Origin: Kaistella haifensis DSM 19056
Lineage (GTDB): Bacteria > Bacteroidota > Bacteroidia > Flavobacteriales > Weeksellaceae
Assembly: GCF_000735695.2 (NCBI RefSeq)
Contig: NZ_JASZ02000018.1
Coordinates: forward strand, 1-48,203
Length of the DNA stretch: 48,203 nucleotides
Direction: 5' to 3'
The position numbers and the translations under genes were made by a program. The notes beneath the pieces are model-generated. The model saw nothing but the letters and a program-made list of their open reading frames with translations, was not told the origin of the DNA and did not search any database. Position 1 is the stretch's first letter, and every line of letters starts with the position of its first letter. Shown one piece after another: positions 22,525 through 31,261 of this stretch.

Positions 22525-25131
22525 TTAAAATGTATATCCTGCGGTGAAATTTACAGAGGTTCCGCGTTTGTAATCAGTATGGAGGTTGGTTCGTACATCC
22601 AAAGGAATTGTGCCGTCTTCGCCTTGTTCTAATTTATAAGTACTGTTCAGAATGTTGAGGATTCCTAGTTTTACGTTCCAGTTTTTGGTAAGTTGTGCAT
22701 TGTACACAAAATCTAATTGATGGAAAGGTCTTTCATATATATGATCGAGACCTGACGTTCCTACCGTGAAGATTTTAGATCCCGAAACATTATATACCAA
22801 AGATGCTGTATGTGGTAGGTTTTGTCCGTTTTTGAATTCATACTTCAAATCAGCGTTTACTGTCCATGGTGCTGCACCTTGAAGTTTTCTTTCTTTTAAA
22901 GTTCCTGTGAAGTTTACTGGCTTTTCCTGATCGAGTTGTTCTGGACTTCTTTCAACTTTAGAGTACATAAAAGTAGCATTGGCTCCTAAGCTCCATTGGT
23001 TTAGAGATTCTGATAACCTAGATAAATCTAATATTCCTTCTAATTCTGCACCTCCTAAGATTGCGTTTTTTGCATTTAAGAAAGTAATAGCAACACCGTT
23101 TGAGTTTCCGGAGGCTGTATAACTTCTTTCGATAGCATTATTTATTTTTTTAGCAAAAAGATTGATGGCAAAAAGTTCTTTATTGGTAGGGAAAATTTCG
23201 TATTTCAAATCGAGGTTATAATTTTCGCTATTCTTCAGATCTTTATTTCCAATAATATTTTCGTTATCTGGATTGATATATACAATCGGCATATATTCAA
23301 TAAGAATAGGTCTTGTAATGGTTTTACTAGCTGCGAAACGAATATTGGATTTGGAATTGAGATTTTTCTTTATTGAAAGCGAGGGCAAAATAAAATACTG
23401 GTTTCTGGTAAGATTATTGAAGTTTAAGTCACTCTGCTCTTTGTATCGTGTAATATTGATATTGTTTTCTACACGACCACCAACCAATATATCCCAAGAA
23501 TCATCAGGTTTATAATTAAGGTTAAGATACCCCGCATTTACGAATTGATAAAGATTAGAACGGTAGCCATTTTCATTAGTATCTTCTTTGAAATGGAAAG
23601 CGCCGTTCAAAATATAGTTGTCATAAGTTTGCTGTGGGTTATCAATATCCACAACTACGGTTCTTAAAGCTACATTGTCGAGGTTAGAGGCGATGAATCG
23701 GTAGGAGTTGCTTCTTTGGTCGAAAAAACCATTGTATCCTACTGAAAGTTGCCAAGGATAACTTTGACGGTCTCCCTTTTCTCCTAATAGAACTGAATAT
23801 TCAGCCAATCCGGAAAGGTAGTTGTTTCCATCAACATCCAAATACTGGCGAATGAGGTTGTTTCCACCGAAAGTCATTTCTACTTCATTAGGTCTTCCGG
23901 TAAGGAAACCTTCAGAAATTTTTCTGTCGGGCTGTTGAAAATTATTTTTCACCCAGCTTCCACCTATTTTGAAAAGATGTCTTTCTCCGATTTTCTGGCT
24001 TGCCCAAAGTTGCACATCCAAAAATTTAGAAATATCCATTTGATCTACCCTGAAAAAACGTTTTCCTGCATCCTGCTCCTTCTGATCTTTGTAACCTGTA
24101 AAATCTGAAATTCTGTTGGATGAATTTTGTAAGAAAATAGCGTTTAAAGCTACATTTAAACCTTTATTTTTGTATCCCAAACCTACCATTGCAGAAGACT
24201 CCAACTCATAGATGTATTCTTTTCGGTAAAGATCATTATTCATTTTTCCTACCGTTTGCAAAGAGATAAACTGGTTTTTGTTCCCCGAAGTAATTTCATA
24301 TTTTGTACCTTGGTTCAGGGATAATAATAATCCTAATTCTCCGGTATCACTAACTTTGAATTTTTGCGATGTTGTGAAACCAATATTGGTATTGGGTAAT
24401 GCTTTGATTTGATCTGCATTCCACCCATCTTTAAATGATTTTACTGATTCTTCCTGAGTGAAATTATAGTTGGAAGGTACATAATTTCTTACTTCACCCG
24501 GAAGTTGGCGGTCTTGTGAGTTGAGCCCTAAATATCCGTTCATCGTGTATGCATTTGGATTTACTTTGAAATCCTTAAAGCTAGATTGGGTATTGTAACC
24601 AAAACCGAATTCTACTTTCGAGAAAGAACGATCAATAGTAAGCGTTTCTATATCGAAGGTAGCTCCTGCAAAATCAGCATACAAATTGGTGTTAAATGTT
24701 TTATAAATATTAAGTTTTCCTACTACATCTGTCGGAAACTGTTTCAAGGCAATAATTTTTTGGAAAGGGTTATTCGATGGTGATCCCAAACCATTCACAA
24801 GCAAGGTATTGTATCTCTCTTCCAAACCTCTTACGAATAATCCTCTGCCTTCTACGGTGGTAATCCCCGTTACTTTAGTCAATCCTTGCTCTACATTCGA
24901 TATTCCTTTTCTTGTAATTTCCTCTGCACCAATTGATTGTTTCTGTATGATTGCTTTTTTTTGATCCAGCAGCAATGCTGTTTCCGATTTTTTATTTCCA
25001 TTACCACGAATAATGACACCTTCGAGGTTTTTCTCCTTTTTCACTGTATCATTTACTACTTGCTGGCCGTAAATCATCCCAGATGAAGTAAGTAAAAATA
25101 GGACCGCAACGCTCAGTTTTCTTATTTTCAT
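22525..25131 (-). CDS. TonB-dependent outer-membrane receptor
   Basis: An 868-residue receptor with signal peptide (ends IYGQ), a TonB box-like LEGVIIRGNG near residues 35-44, a plug domain (about residues 55-200, with ISNVEQGLTKVTGITTVEGRGLFVRGLEERYN) and a 22-strand barrel ending in an aromatic (TAGYTF). It lacks the carboxypeptidase-regulatory-like domain of SusC transporters, so it is a simple substrate-binding TonB receptor. Downstream is a beta-helix lipoprotein, not SusD. Divergent from a two-component system, so its expression may depend on that system. The ligand is unknown. Confidence 0.9.
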   Translation of the reverse strand: MKIRKLSVAVLFLLTSSGMIYGQQVVNDTVKKEKNLEGVIIRGNGNKKSETALLLDQKKAIIQKQSIGAEEITRKGISNVEQGLTKVTGITTVEGRGLFVRGLEERYNTLLVNGLGSPSNNPFQKIIALKQFPTDVVGKLNIYKTFNTNLYADFAGATFDIETLTIDRSFSKVEFGFGYNTQSSFKDFKVNPNAYTMNGYLGLNSQDRQLPGEVRNYVPSNYNFTQEESVKSFKDGWNADQIKALPNTNIGFTTSQKFKVSDTGELGLLLSLNQGTKYEITSGNKNQFISLQTVGKMNNDLYRKEYIYELESSAMVGLGYKNKGLNVALNAIFLQNSSNRISDFTGYKDQKEQDAGKRFFRVDQMDISKFLDVQLWASQKIGERHLFKIGGSWVKNNFQQPDRKISEGFLTGRPNEVEMTFGGNNLIRQYLDVDGNNYLSGLAEYSVLLGEKGDRQSYPWQLSVGYNGFFDQRSNSYRFIASNLDNVALRTVVVDIDNPQQTYDNYILNGAFHFKEDTNENGYRSNLYQFVNAGYLNLNYKPDDSWDILVGGRVENNINITRYKEQSDLNFNNLTRNQYFILPSLSIKKNLNSKSNIRFAASKTITRPILIEYMPIVYINPDNENIIGNKDLKNSENYNLDLKYEIFPTNKELFAINLFAKKINNAIERSYTASGNSNGVAITFLNAKNAILGGAELEGILDLSRLSESLNQWSLGANATFMYSKVERSPEQLDQEKPVNFTGTLKERKLQGAAPWTVNADLKYEFKNGQNLPHTASLVYNVSGSKIFTVGTSGLDHIYERPFHQLDFVYNAQLTKNWNVKLGILNILNSTYKLEQGEDGTIPLDVRTNLHTDYKRGTSVNFTAGYTF

Positions 25132-25272
25132 TTCTTCTTTTAAATTAGTTTCTATTTCGATGCAAAGGAAGATATTGTATTGCGATTGGGTGTTGCCTCA
25201 CTTTTAATTTTACATTAAAGATTTTTGAACAAAAACAATCGAATGTTAATTATTTGTAAATAAAGATCAGTG

Positions 25273-25305
25273 TTGCCTTTGCCTTGGTATTTTTTATTAA
25301 TTTTG
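25273..25305 (+). promoter_or_regulatory. Promoter of the two-component operon
   Basis: TTG (25273-25275), a 22-nt spacer and TAATTTTG (25298-25305) match the flavobacterial consensus. Transcription should begin near 25312, leaving only about 12 nt before the ATG at 25324. It lies in the 192-bp gap that also must hold the minus-strand receptor promoter, for which only a weak TTCCTTTG box was found. Confidence 0.55.
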
Positions 25306-25323
25306 AAAGGTTAAAACGTAAAA

Positions 25324-26001
25324 ATGAAACAGAAAAAAATTCTTTTAATTGATGATGAACAGGATATTTTGGAAATTCTTTCCTATAATTTAGAAAAAGA
25401 AGGATACGATGTTTCTACCGCCCAGAACGGAATTGAAGGAATCGAAAAAGCCCGCGAAATTATTCCGGATCTCATCCTTCTGGATGTGATGATGCCAGAA
25501 AAAGACGGCATCGAAACGTGCCAGGATTTAAGAAAAATTAAAGAATTACAACAAACCCTCATCGTTTTTCTTTCCGCAAGAAGCGAAGAGTTTTCCCAAT
25601 TAGCCGGTTTCCAGGCAGGTGCCAACGATTATATCGTGAAAATCATTAAACCAAAAATTCTTATTTCTAAAGTAAATGCACTTTTGCAGCTTACTTCCAG
25701 AGTTTCAGATTCTTCCAAAAACATCGAAATTGGTGATTTAATTATCGATAAAAACAACTTTCGCGTTTCCAAAGCCGGTCAACAATTTTTGCTTCCTAAA
25801 AAAGAATTTGACCTCTTGTATCTGCTTGCTTCCAATACCGACAAAGTTTTCAAAAGAGAAGAAATCCTCGAAAAAGTTTGGGGAAATGACGTGATCGTGG
25901 GCGAAAGAACCATCGATGTACACATCCGAAGACTTCGCGAAAAACTCGGCTTGCGAACCATTCAAACACTGAAGGGGATTGGTTACAAATTAGTTGTGTA
26001 A
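25324..26001 (+). CDS. Response regulator, OmpR/PhoB type
   Basis: A 225-residue cytoplasmic regulator. The receiver has Asp10, Asp11 and the phosphorylated Asp54 (LLDVMMPEKDG), Ser84 and Lys106. The C-terminal winged helix (about residues 128-225) has the ELKGI-type wing TLKGIGYKL and the recognition region VGERTIDVHIRRLREKLG. Unusually, the proline that normally follows the conserved receiver lysine is Ile107 (YIVKIIKP). The gene is 9 bp upstream of its sensor kinase and divergent from the TonB receptor. Resemblance to PhoB is general; no pst or phoU genes are nearby. Confidence 0.92.
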   Translation: MKQKKILLIDDEQDILEILSYNLEKEGYDVSTAQNGIEGIEKAREIIPDLILLDVMMPEKDGIETCQDLRKIKELQQTLIVFLSARSEEFSQLAGFQAGANDYIVKIIKPKILISKVNALLQLTSRVSDSSKNIEIGDLIIDKNNFRVSKAGQQFLLPKKEFDLLYLLASNTDKVFKREEILEKVWGNDVIVGERTIDVHIRRLREKLGLRTIQTLKGIGYKLVV

Positions 26002-26010
26002 ATTTGTGGA

Positions 26011-27045
26011 ATGAAGTTTCACAAGCTTACTTTAGTAGCATCGGTTTTTTTAACCGTCGTGATGTCGATTATCGCAATGATTTTCGATTATTCCAACGAT
26101 GTCGTTTTCCATGAAAAAAACAATTTCTACCTCACACTTTTGCTTTGTGTGATTTTTATTTTTGTCCTTAATTATTTGATTTTAGAATATCTCTTTAATT
26201 ATTACGGCAAAAAACAAATTAAAAAAATCTCTACGATTTTGCCCGGCGATTTCTTACCGCAAGATGAGAATGATATGAACTTTAAGGAATTGGGAGAAAG
26301 AGTTTCCGAATTCAGCCAGAAAAATGCCACCGAAATCGATACCATGAAGGAAATGGAAACCTATCGGAAAGAATATATCGGAAACGTTTCTCATGAACTG
26401 AAAACACCGCTTTTCTCCATTCAAGGTTATGTAGAAACATTGATCGACGGCGGAGTAGAAAACCTCGCAATCCGCGATAAATATTTAGAAAGAATCGATA
26501 AATCCGTCGAGCGACTTCTGAATATCGTGAAAGATCTCGATATGATCAACCAATACGAATCCGGCGAAATTACTTTAAATTTAAGCCGATTCGAACTTAA
26601 TTCATTAATCCGCGAAGTAATCGATTTACTCGATTTGGAAGCGCAACGAAAAACTTCTGTTGTTCAACTCCAAAGTTCTGCAAATCAGATTTTTGTGAAT
26701 GCCGACAAGCAGAAGATTTCTCAAGTTTTGATTAATTTAATCTCAAACGCAATTCACTACGCCAACCGGGAAAAAGCGCAAATCATCATCCGAACTCATG
26801 TCCTGAAAAATAAAGTTTTAGTAAAGGTAGAAGACAACGGAATGGGAATAAAACCGGAAGTTCTGACCCGTATTTTTGAACGGTTTTATCGGGTAGAAAC
26901 CAGCCGAAGCCGGAACGAAGGAGGATCCGGTTTAGGGCTTGCTATTGTGAAGCATATTTTGGAAGCTCATGGTGAGAATATTTCCGTAGAAAGCGTATAT
27001 TTGGAGGGCACGAAGTTTAGTTTTATGCTCAAAAAAAGCATTTAG
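26011..27045 (+). CDS. Sensor histidine kinase, PhoR-like
   Basis: A 344-residue inner-membrane kinase with two closely spaced membrane helices (about residues 8-27 and 39-62) and almost no periplasmic loop, so it has no clear extracellular sensor domain. Its H-box NVSHELKTPLFSIQGY holds His128, the N-box is LINLISNAIHYA, and the ATP lid has VEDNGMGI and GGSGLGLAIVKHI. It sits 9 bp after the response regulator and the pair form one operon. It may sense an intracellular or membrane signal, or a partner protein. Confidence 0.93.
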   Translation: MKFHKLTLVASVFLTVVMSIIAMIFDYSNDVVFHEKNNFYLTLLLCVIFIFVLNYLILEYLFNYYGKKQIKKISTILPGDFLPQDENDMNFKELGERVSEFSQKNATEIDTMKEMETYRKEYIGNVSHELKTPLFSIQGYVETLIDGGVENLAIRDKYLERIDKSVERLLNIVKDLDMINQYESGEITLNLSRFELNSLIREVIDLLDLEAQRKTSVVQLQSSANQIFVNADKQKISQVLINLISNAIHYANREKAQIIIRTHVLKNKVLVKVEDNGMGIKPEVLTRIFERFYRVETSRSRNEGGSGLGLAIVKHILEAHGENISVESVYLEGTKFSFMLKKSI

Positions 27046-27098
27046 AAAACGGCAAAATGTAAGCAAAACTTTTTTAATAAAAACGCTTAAAATTTTTT

Positions 27099-27127
27099 TT
27101 TGTCAAATTGCAATTGTTTTATATTTG
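27099..27127 (+). promoter_or_regulatory. Strong Bacteroidota-type promoter
   Basis: TTTG (27099-27102), 17 nt, TATATTTG (27120-27127): a full match to TTTG/TAnnTTTG, about 45 bp before the ATG at 27172. Confidence 0.7.
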
Positions 27128-27171
27128 CACCCTAATTCATACTAAAACTCATCTTAAACTTTCATACTATA

Positions 27172-27759
27172 ATGGTTTATAAAATCCGCATTATTTTAGA
27201 TACCAAGGACGATATTTTCAGAGATGTCGAAATTAAAGATAAGCAAAATCTTTGGAATCTCCATTTGGGAATCAAAAGTGCATTTTCTCTTTTGGGTGAA
27301 GATTTATCGCTCTTCAATATTTTGGATCAAGATGGTACCGTGACAAAAACGGTTCCATTAGAAGATATGAGCGACGATGGCGACGGAGAAATCATGTCCG
27401 ACGTATATATTAATGAAGCATTCGAGAAAGTAGGCGACAAGATACATTTTCAATATGGTTTCTTAGATTTGTGGGAATTTTTCTGCGAATTGGTTGAAAT
27501 TATTGACGAAAAACCAGCCGTAAATTATCCGATCACTGTGTTCCGTTTCGGCAATATGCCTCTAAAAGCACCGAGCAAATCTGGTGGAAAAAAAGGAACC
27601 AAAAACGCTGCAATTCCTTTGTTGGATGATGATTTTGAGAGTTTTGATGATAATTTCACTTCCAGAACGTTTGCTGATGAAGACGAAGGGTTCGATGATG
27701 AAGAAGAAGATGATTTCAATGACGATTTCTTCGAAGAAGAAGATGCCGACGAAATTTAA
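27172..27759 (+). CDS. Plasmid pRiA4b ORF-3-like protein (IS1096 passenger TnpR-like family)
   Basis: A 195-residue protein whose N-terminal part (VYKIRIILDTKDDIFRDVEI... to about residue 135) matches the pRiA4b ORF-3 fold seen in IS1096 passenger and many unlinked proteins. The last 50 residues are strongly acidic (DDDFESFDDNFTS...EEEDDFNDDFFEEEDADEI, given by position 145-195). No mobile element is visible around it, and the family name reflects where the first member was found. Its function is unknown. It has its own promoter and terminator. Confidence 0.82.
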   Translation: MVYKIRIILDTKDDIFRDVEIKDKQNLWNLHLGIKSAFSLLGEDLSLFNILDQDGTVTKTVPLEDMSDDGDGEIMSDVYINEAFEKVGDKIHFQYGFLDLWEFFCELVEIIDEKPAVNYPITVFRFGNMPLKAPSKSGGKKGTKNAAIPLLDDDFESFDDNFTSRTFADEDEGFDDEEEDDFNDDFFEEEDADEI

Positions 27760-27769
27760 AATACATACA

Positions 27770-27797
27770 AAGCCCCGAAATGTCGGGGTTTTTTTAT
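27770..27797 (+). terminator. Terminator after the pRiA4b ORF-3-like gene
   Basis: CCCCGA (27773-27778) pairs with TCGGGG (27783-27788), extended by G-T and A-T pairs, and a T tract follows. Confidence 0.85.
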
Positions 27798-27898
27798 GCT
27801 CGGTTACTTGAGTTCATTTTTTTTTTAAAATTGATTTTTAATAATCTATCGTTCGGATTTTCCATTTAAAAATAATACATTTGCTACAAATCATTAGC

Positions 27899-29251
27899 AT
27901 GAAAAAACTGATACTTTTAGCCATCATTGGATTAGGAATTATTTCCTGCACTACCCAAAAATCAACTAAAATGAACGATTTGCCCAAAGAATGGAAGCAT
28001 ACCACCAATATTTACGAAGTTAATATCAGACAATATACCAAGGAAGGAACTTTCCGCGCGTTCGAAAAAGAAATGCCGCGACTGAAGGAAATGGGCGTGA
28101 AAACGCTTTGGTTTATGCCGATCACACCGATCGCTCAAAAAAACAAAAAAGGACCTCTCGGAAGTCAGTACGCAGCACAAGATTACACCGCAATCAACCC
28201 GGAATTCGGGACCATGGAAGATTTCAAACACATGGTGGATGAAGCACACAAAATGGGTTTCAAAGTCATTATCGATTGGGTGGCGAATCATACCGGTTGG
28301 GATCATGTTTGGACTAAAACCAATCCCGATTTTTATTTGATAGATCCAAAAACAAACGATTTCCAAAAAGCTTCCGGAATGGATGATATCATCGAACTGG
28401 ATTACAAAAATCCGAAAATGCGTCTTGCAATGATCGATGCCATGAAGTTTTGGGTTCGTGAAACCAATATTGATGGGTTCCGTTGCGATTTAGCATCATG
28501 GGTTGAGGTTGATTTCTGGCAACAAGCAAGACCGGAAGTTGAAAAGTTGAAACCTCTTTTCTGGCTCGGCGAATTCGATGAGTTGGAAAATCCGGAATAC
28601 GGAAAGGTATTCGATGCAAGTTATGTCTGGAGTTGGATGCACAAAACCAAAGATTTCAACGAAGGAAAAGCTTCTTTTGGTGAATTGAAAGACCTTCTCG
28701 GGAAATATTCAGCAATCGGAAATGGCTCGATGAGAGCTTGGTTCACTTCCAACCACGATGAAAATACTTGGAACGGAACTGAATATGAAAAGTACGGCGC
28801 TCTGGCAAAACCTTTGGCAGTGTTTTCCATCACTTGGAACGGTGTTCCGTTGATGTATAATGGACAGGAACTTCCTTTAAAAACCAAAAGATTAGAGTTT
28901 TTCCAGAAAGATCCAATTCCATGGACAGGAAATAATGAATTGCACAATTTCTATAAAACTTTGCTCCAGCTCAAATCGAACAATCCTGCGCTTCGAGGTG
29001 GTGATGACGCTGCAGAAACCTATATCCTGAAAACTTCTGCAGACGATAAAGTTTTGGCTTATGTTCGAAAAAACGGCAAAGATGAAGTTTTAGTGGTGCT
29101 GAATTTTTCTAAAGATAATGTTTCTTTTACCATTGATGATGCCAATGCTGCAGGAGTTTTTTATAACGTTTTCAGTGGACCGGTGAAAGATTTTTCGTTG
29201 GATAAAAATTTCTATTTACCAGTCGGAGGTTATGCGGTGATGAAAAAATAA
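27899..29251 (+). CDS. GH13 alpha-amylase family lipoprotein
   Basis: A 450-residue alpha-glucan-active enzyme predicted to be an outer-membrane lipoprotein (lipobox ISC, Cys17). The four GH13 regions are visible: VIIDWVANHTGWD, GFRCDLASW with nucleophile Asp197, LGEFDE with acid/base Glu225, and SNHDENTW with Asp287. The start at 27899 is chosen over an in-frame TTG at 27881 because it begins the lipoprotein signal. It could be a maltogenic or alpha-amylase type enzyme; specificity is not clear. It is not part of a SusCD locus. Confidence 0.9.
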   Translation: MKKLILLAIIGLGIISCTTQKSTKMNDLPKEWKHTTNIYEVNIRQYTKEGTFRAFEKEMPRLKEMGVKTLWFMPITPIAQKNKKGPLGSQYAAQDYTAINPEFGTMEDFKHMVDEAHKMGFKVIIDWVANHTGWDHVWTKTNPDFYLIDPKTNDFQKASGMDDIIELDYKNPKMRLAMIDAMKFWVRETNIDGFRCDLASWVEVDFWQQARPEVEKLKPLFWLGEFDELENPEYGKVFDASYVWSWMHKTKDFNEGKASFGELKDLLGKYSAIGNGSMRAWFTSNHDENTWNGTEYEKYGALAKPLAVFSITWNGVPLMYNGQELPLKTKRLEFFQKDPIPWTGNNELHNFYKTLLQLKSNNPALRGGDDAAETYILKTSADDKVLAYVRKNGKDEVLVVLNFSKDNVSFTIDDANAAGVFYNVFSGPVKDFSLDKNFYLPVGGYAVMKK

Positions 29252-29257
29252 TATTGG

Positions 29258-29698
29258 ATGTACAAACCCGAAATCCTGAAAATCATTCATGATAAATTAT
29301 CTGAAAAAATTGATCATTTAGAATATCTAATTGCCGAAACCCGCGCTGCAAATAACGAAACCAAAAGTTCGATGGGCGACAAATACGAAACTTCTCGAGA
29401 AATGGTTCAGCAGGAAATCAATAATCTGCAAATCCAATTGAATGAAAATATTCGGTTGAGAAATTCTCTGAAATCGATCAGTGTAAATCCACATCAGAAC
29501 GTAGGTTTGGGAAGCTTGGTGGAAACGGATAAGGGTTTATTTTATATCGCAGTTTCATTGGGAATGATCGATTATGAAAAAAAGAAAATATTTTTAATTT
29601 CTCCGGAAAGCCCATTAGCACAAGCCATGAACGGAAAAACGGAAAGCGAGATATTTTCAATGAATAGAACTCAACAAAAAATTATAAAAATTTGGTAA
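29258..29698 (+). CDS. GreA/GreB-like protein
   Basis: A 146-residue protein with a long N-terminal coiled-coil (about residues 1-72) and a C-terminal FKBP-like domain; ESPLAQAMNGKTESEIF matches the C-terminal signature of GreA/GreB. Gre factors reach into the RNA polymerase channel with the coiled-coil tip to trigger cleavage of backtracked RNA. The coiled-coil tip acids D41/E44 of GreA cannot be assigned with certainty. This group is often mis-named 3-oxoacyl-ACP synthase in flavobacterial genomes. It starts 6 bp after the amylase stop. Confidence 0.8.
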   Translation: MYKPEILKIIHDKLSEKIDHLEYLIAETRAANNETKSSMGDKYETSREMVQQEINNLQIQLNENIRLRNSLKSISVNPHQNVGLGSLVETDKGLFYIAVSLGMIDYEKKKIFLISPESPLAQAMNGKTESEIFSMNRTQQKIIKIW

Positions 29699-29770
29699 AT
29701 TTGAGCAGTCATATTCGCATGAATTTCAATTTCCGAATGGACTGATTATGACCTTTTCAAACTAATTTCA

Positions 29771-30565
29771 ATGCAAAACTATCTTAATCTTCTGCAGCAT
29801 ATTTTAGACAAAGGAACAGTTAAAACTGATCGAACCGGAACCGGAACCAGAAGCGTTTTTGGGTATCAGCTTCGGTATGATCTGTCAGAAGGTTTTCCGT
29901 TGGTTACCACTAAAAAAGTTCATCTAAAATCGATTATCTACGAGCTGTTGTGGTTTTTGAAAGGTGATACCAATATTAAGTATTTAACTGATAACGGCGT
30001 CTCCATCTGGAACGAGTGGGCCGATGAAAACGGAGATCTAGGTCCGGTTTACGGCGCGCAGTGGCGAAGCTGGAAAGGTGCTGATAATAAAATTGTTGAT
30101 CAAATTTCTGAAGTGATCGACCAGATTAAAAAAAATCCGGATTCGCGACGATTAATTGTTTCCGCATGGAACGTTGCAGAAATCCCGAATATGGCTTTAG
30201 CGCCTTGTCATGCGATGTTTCAGTTTTATGTAGCGAACGGAAAATTGTCGCTTCAATTGTACCAAAGAAGTGCCGATGTTTTCCTCGGAGTTCCGTTTAA
30301 TATTGCGAGTTATGCGCTTTTATTGATGATGGTTGCGCAGGTTTGCGATTTGGAAGTGGGCGATTATGTTCACACTTTCGGCGATGTGCATATTTACAAT
30401 AACCATTTCGAGCAAGTCAATAAACAGCTTCAAAGAACACCAAAAGCTTTACCAAAAATGAAATTGAACCCGGAAATCAAAGATATTTTCAATTTCGATT
30501 TTGGAGATTTTACTTTAGAAGATTACGAACCTTATCCGGGAATTAAAGCGCCGGTTGCGATTTAA
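29771..30565 (+). CDS. thyA: Thymidylate synthase
   Basis: A 264-residue enzyme, the same length as E. coli ThyA, that methylates dUMP to dTMP using methylene-tetrahydrofolate. The nucleophile is Cys146 in [20 protein letters not shown] and [19 protein letters not shown] bind phosphate and dUMP. The folate-site end is [15 protein letters not shown]. An imperfect hairpin (29706-29744) lies in the gap before the gene. Confidence 0.97.
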   Translation: MQNYLNLLQHILDKGTVKTDRTGTGTRSVFGYQLRYDLSEGFPLVTTKKVHLKSIIYELLWFLKGDTNIKYLTDNGVSIWNEWADENGDLGPVYGAQWRSWKGADNKIVDQISEVIDQIKKNPDSRRLIVSAWNVAEIPNMALAPCHAMFQFYVANGKLSLQLYQRSADVFLGVPFNIASYALLLMMVAQVCDLEVGDYVHTFGDVHIYNNHFEQVNKQLQRTPKALPKMKLNPEIKDIFNFDFGDFTLEDYEPYPGIKAPVAI

Positions 30566-30636
30566 TATTTTCTATTTTATTCTTTTTCAGTGATTTAGAA
30601 AATTATTTTCTAACTTTGAATTAAAATTTAAACAAA

Positions 30637-30879
30637 ATGGAACTTACCATTCAATTAGAAGATCATGCGGATTTGGCTTTTATCAAAAAACTTTTGACAC
30701 AAATCAAAGGCATAAAAAGCGTGCAAGTTTCAGAAGAAGATAAAACCTATTCCTGGGAAGAAATCGAAAATTCCAAATATTTCGGGAAAGTGATGGAGCA
30801 AAGCCGTGAGCAGATAAAAAAAGGAGAATATATTGAGCATTCCGAAGAATTAATGAATTCTATTTTTGGAAAAAAATGA
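30637..30879 (+). CDS. DUF2683 protein, putative antitoxin
   Basis: An 80-residue protein with an alternating-hydrophobic N-terminal strand (MELTIQLEDHADLAFIKKLL) and the central motif LTQIKGIKSVQVSEED, followed by SREQIKKGEYIEHSEELM. These fit DUF2683, which often sits upstream of ParE/RelE-like toxin genes. Its stop overlaps the start of the toxin remnant at 30876 by the ATGA arrangement, the usual coupling in toxin-antitoxin operons. A TAACTTTG -7 box lies at 30611-30618. Relation to the antitoxin role is inferred from context. Confidence 0.8.
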   Translation: MELTIQLEDHADLAFIKKLLTQIKGIKSVQVSEEDKTYSWEEIENSKYFGKVMEQSREQIKKGEYIEHSEELMNSIFGKK

Positions 30880-31184
30880 AAGTAATATATTCGAAAATTG
30901 CTTTATAATCGCTTCAAGAAATTATTGAGTTTTTGGAAAATAAGTGGACGGATAAAGAAATCCGAAACTTAAATAATGATTTGGAAAATTTAATAAATTC
31001 TTTAAATGATAGAATTATTTCGTATCCAAAAATAAATTCTAAGGATAATTTAAGATTTGCTTTAATTGGAAAGAAACAAGTAAAAGTATTTTTTGAATTA
31101 AAAGACGATTGTGTTGAAATCTTATTATTCTGGGCAAATAAAAAGAATCCCGAGAATGTAAAACATTTATTGAATATCAAATAG
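30876..31184 (+). pseudogene. ParE/RelE-type toxin gene with an internal stop codon
   Basis: Translation from the ATG at 30876 reads MKVIYSKIAL and then hits TAA at 30906-30908, after which the same frame continues as SLQEIIEFLENKWTDKEIRN (positions continuing) to 31184. The whole frame is about 102 codons, the size of ParE toxins, and MKVIYSKIAL/SLQEIIEFLE is a normal ParE N-terminus. GAA to TAA would be one base change. Restarting at an internal codon would lose the first strand and helix. The gene lies directly downstream of and overlaps the DUF2683 antitoxin gene by 4 bp. Called a pseudogene, but a sequencing error or readthrough cannot be excluded. Confidence 0.75.
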
Positions 31185-31199
31185 AATATTCAAAATTAT

Positions 31200-31227
31200 A
31201 GTGAAGTTTCATACTTCACTTTTTTTG
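31200..31227 (+). terminator. Terminator of the toxin-antitoxin unit
   Basis: AGTGAAGT (31200-31207) pairs perfectly with ACTTCACT (31213-31220), followed by T7 (31221-31227). Confidence 0.85.
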
Positions 31228-31261
31228 TAACTTTTCCTGAAATTATAAGACTTATTACCCA

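Noticed and set aside
25132-25323. A Pho box or clear operator between the TonB receptor and the two-component genes
   Set aside because: No direct repeats of a convincing operator were found; only promoter-like boxes could be supported.
27881-27898. TTG start for the GH13 lipoprotein
   Set aside because: It adds six residues before a perfect lipoprotein signal; the ATG at 27899 gives the normal signal start.
30906-30908. Programmed readthrough or recoding of the stop codon in the toxin frame
   Set aside because: No pseudoknot, readthrough context or selenocysteine signal is visible; a simple nonsense change is the easier explanation.
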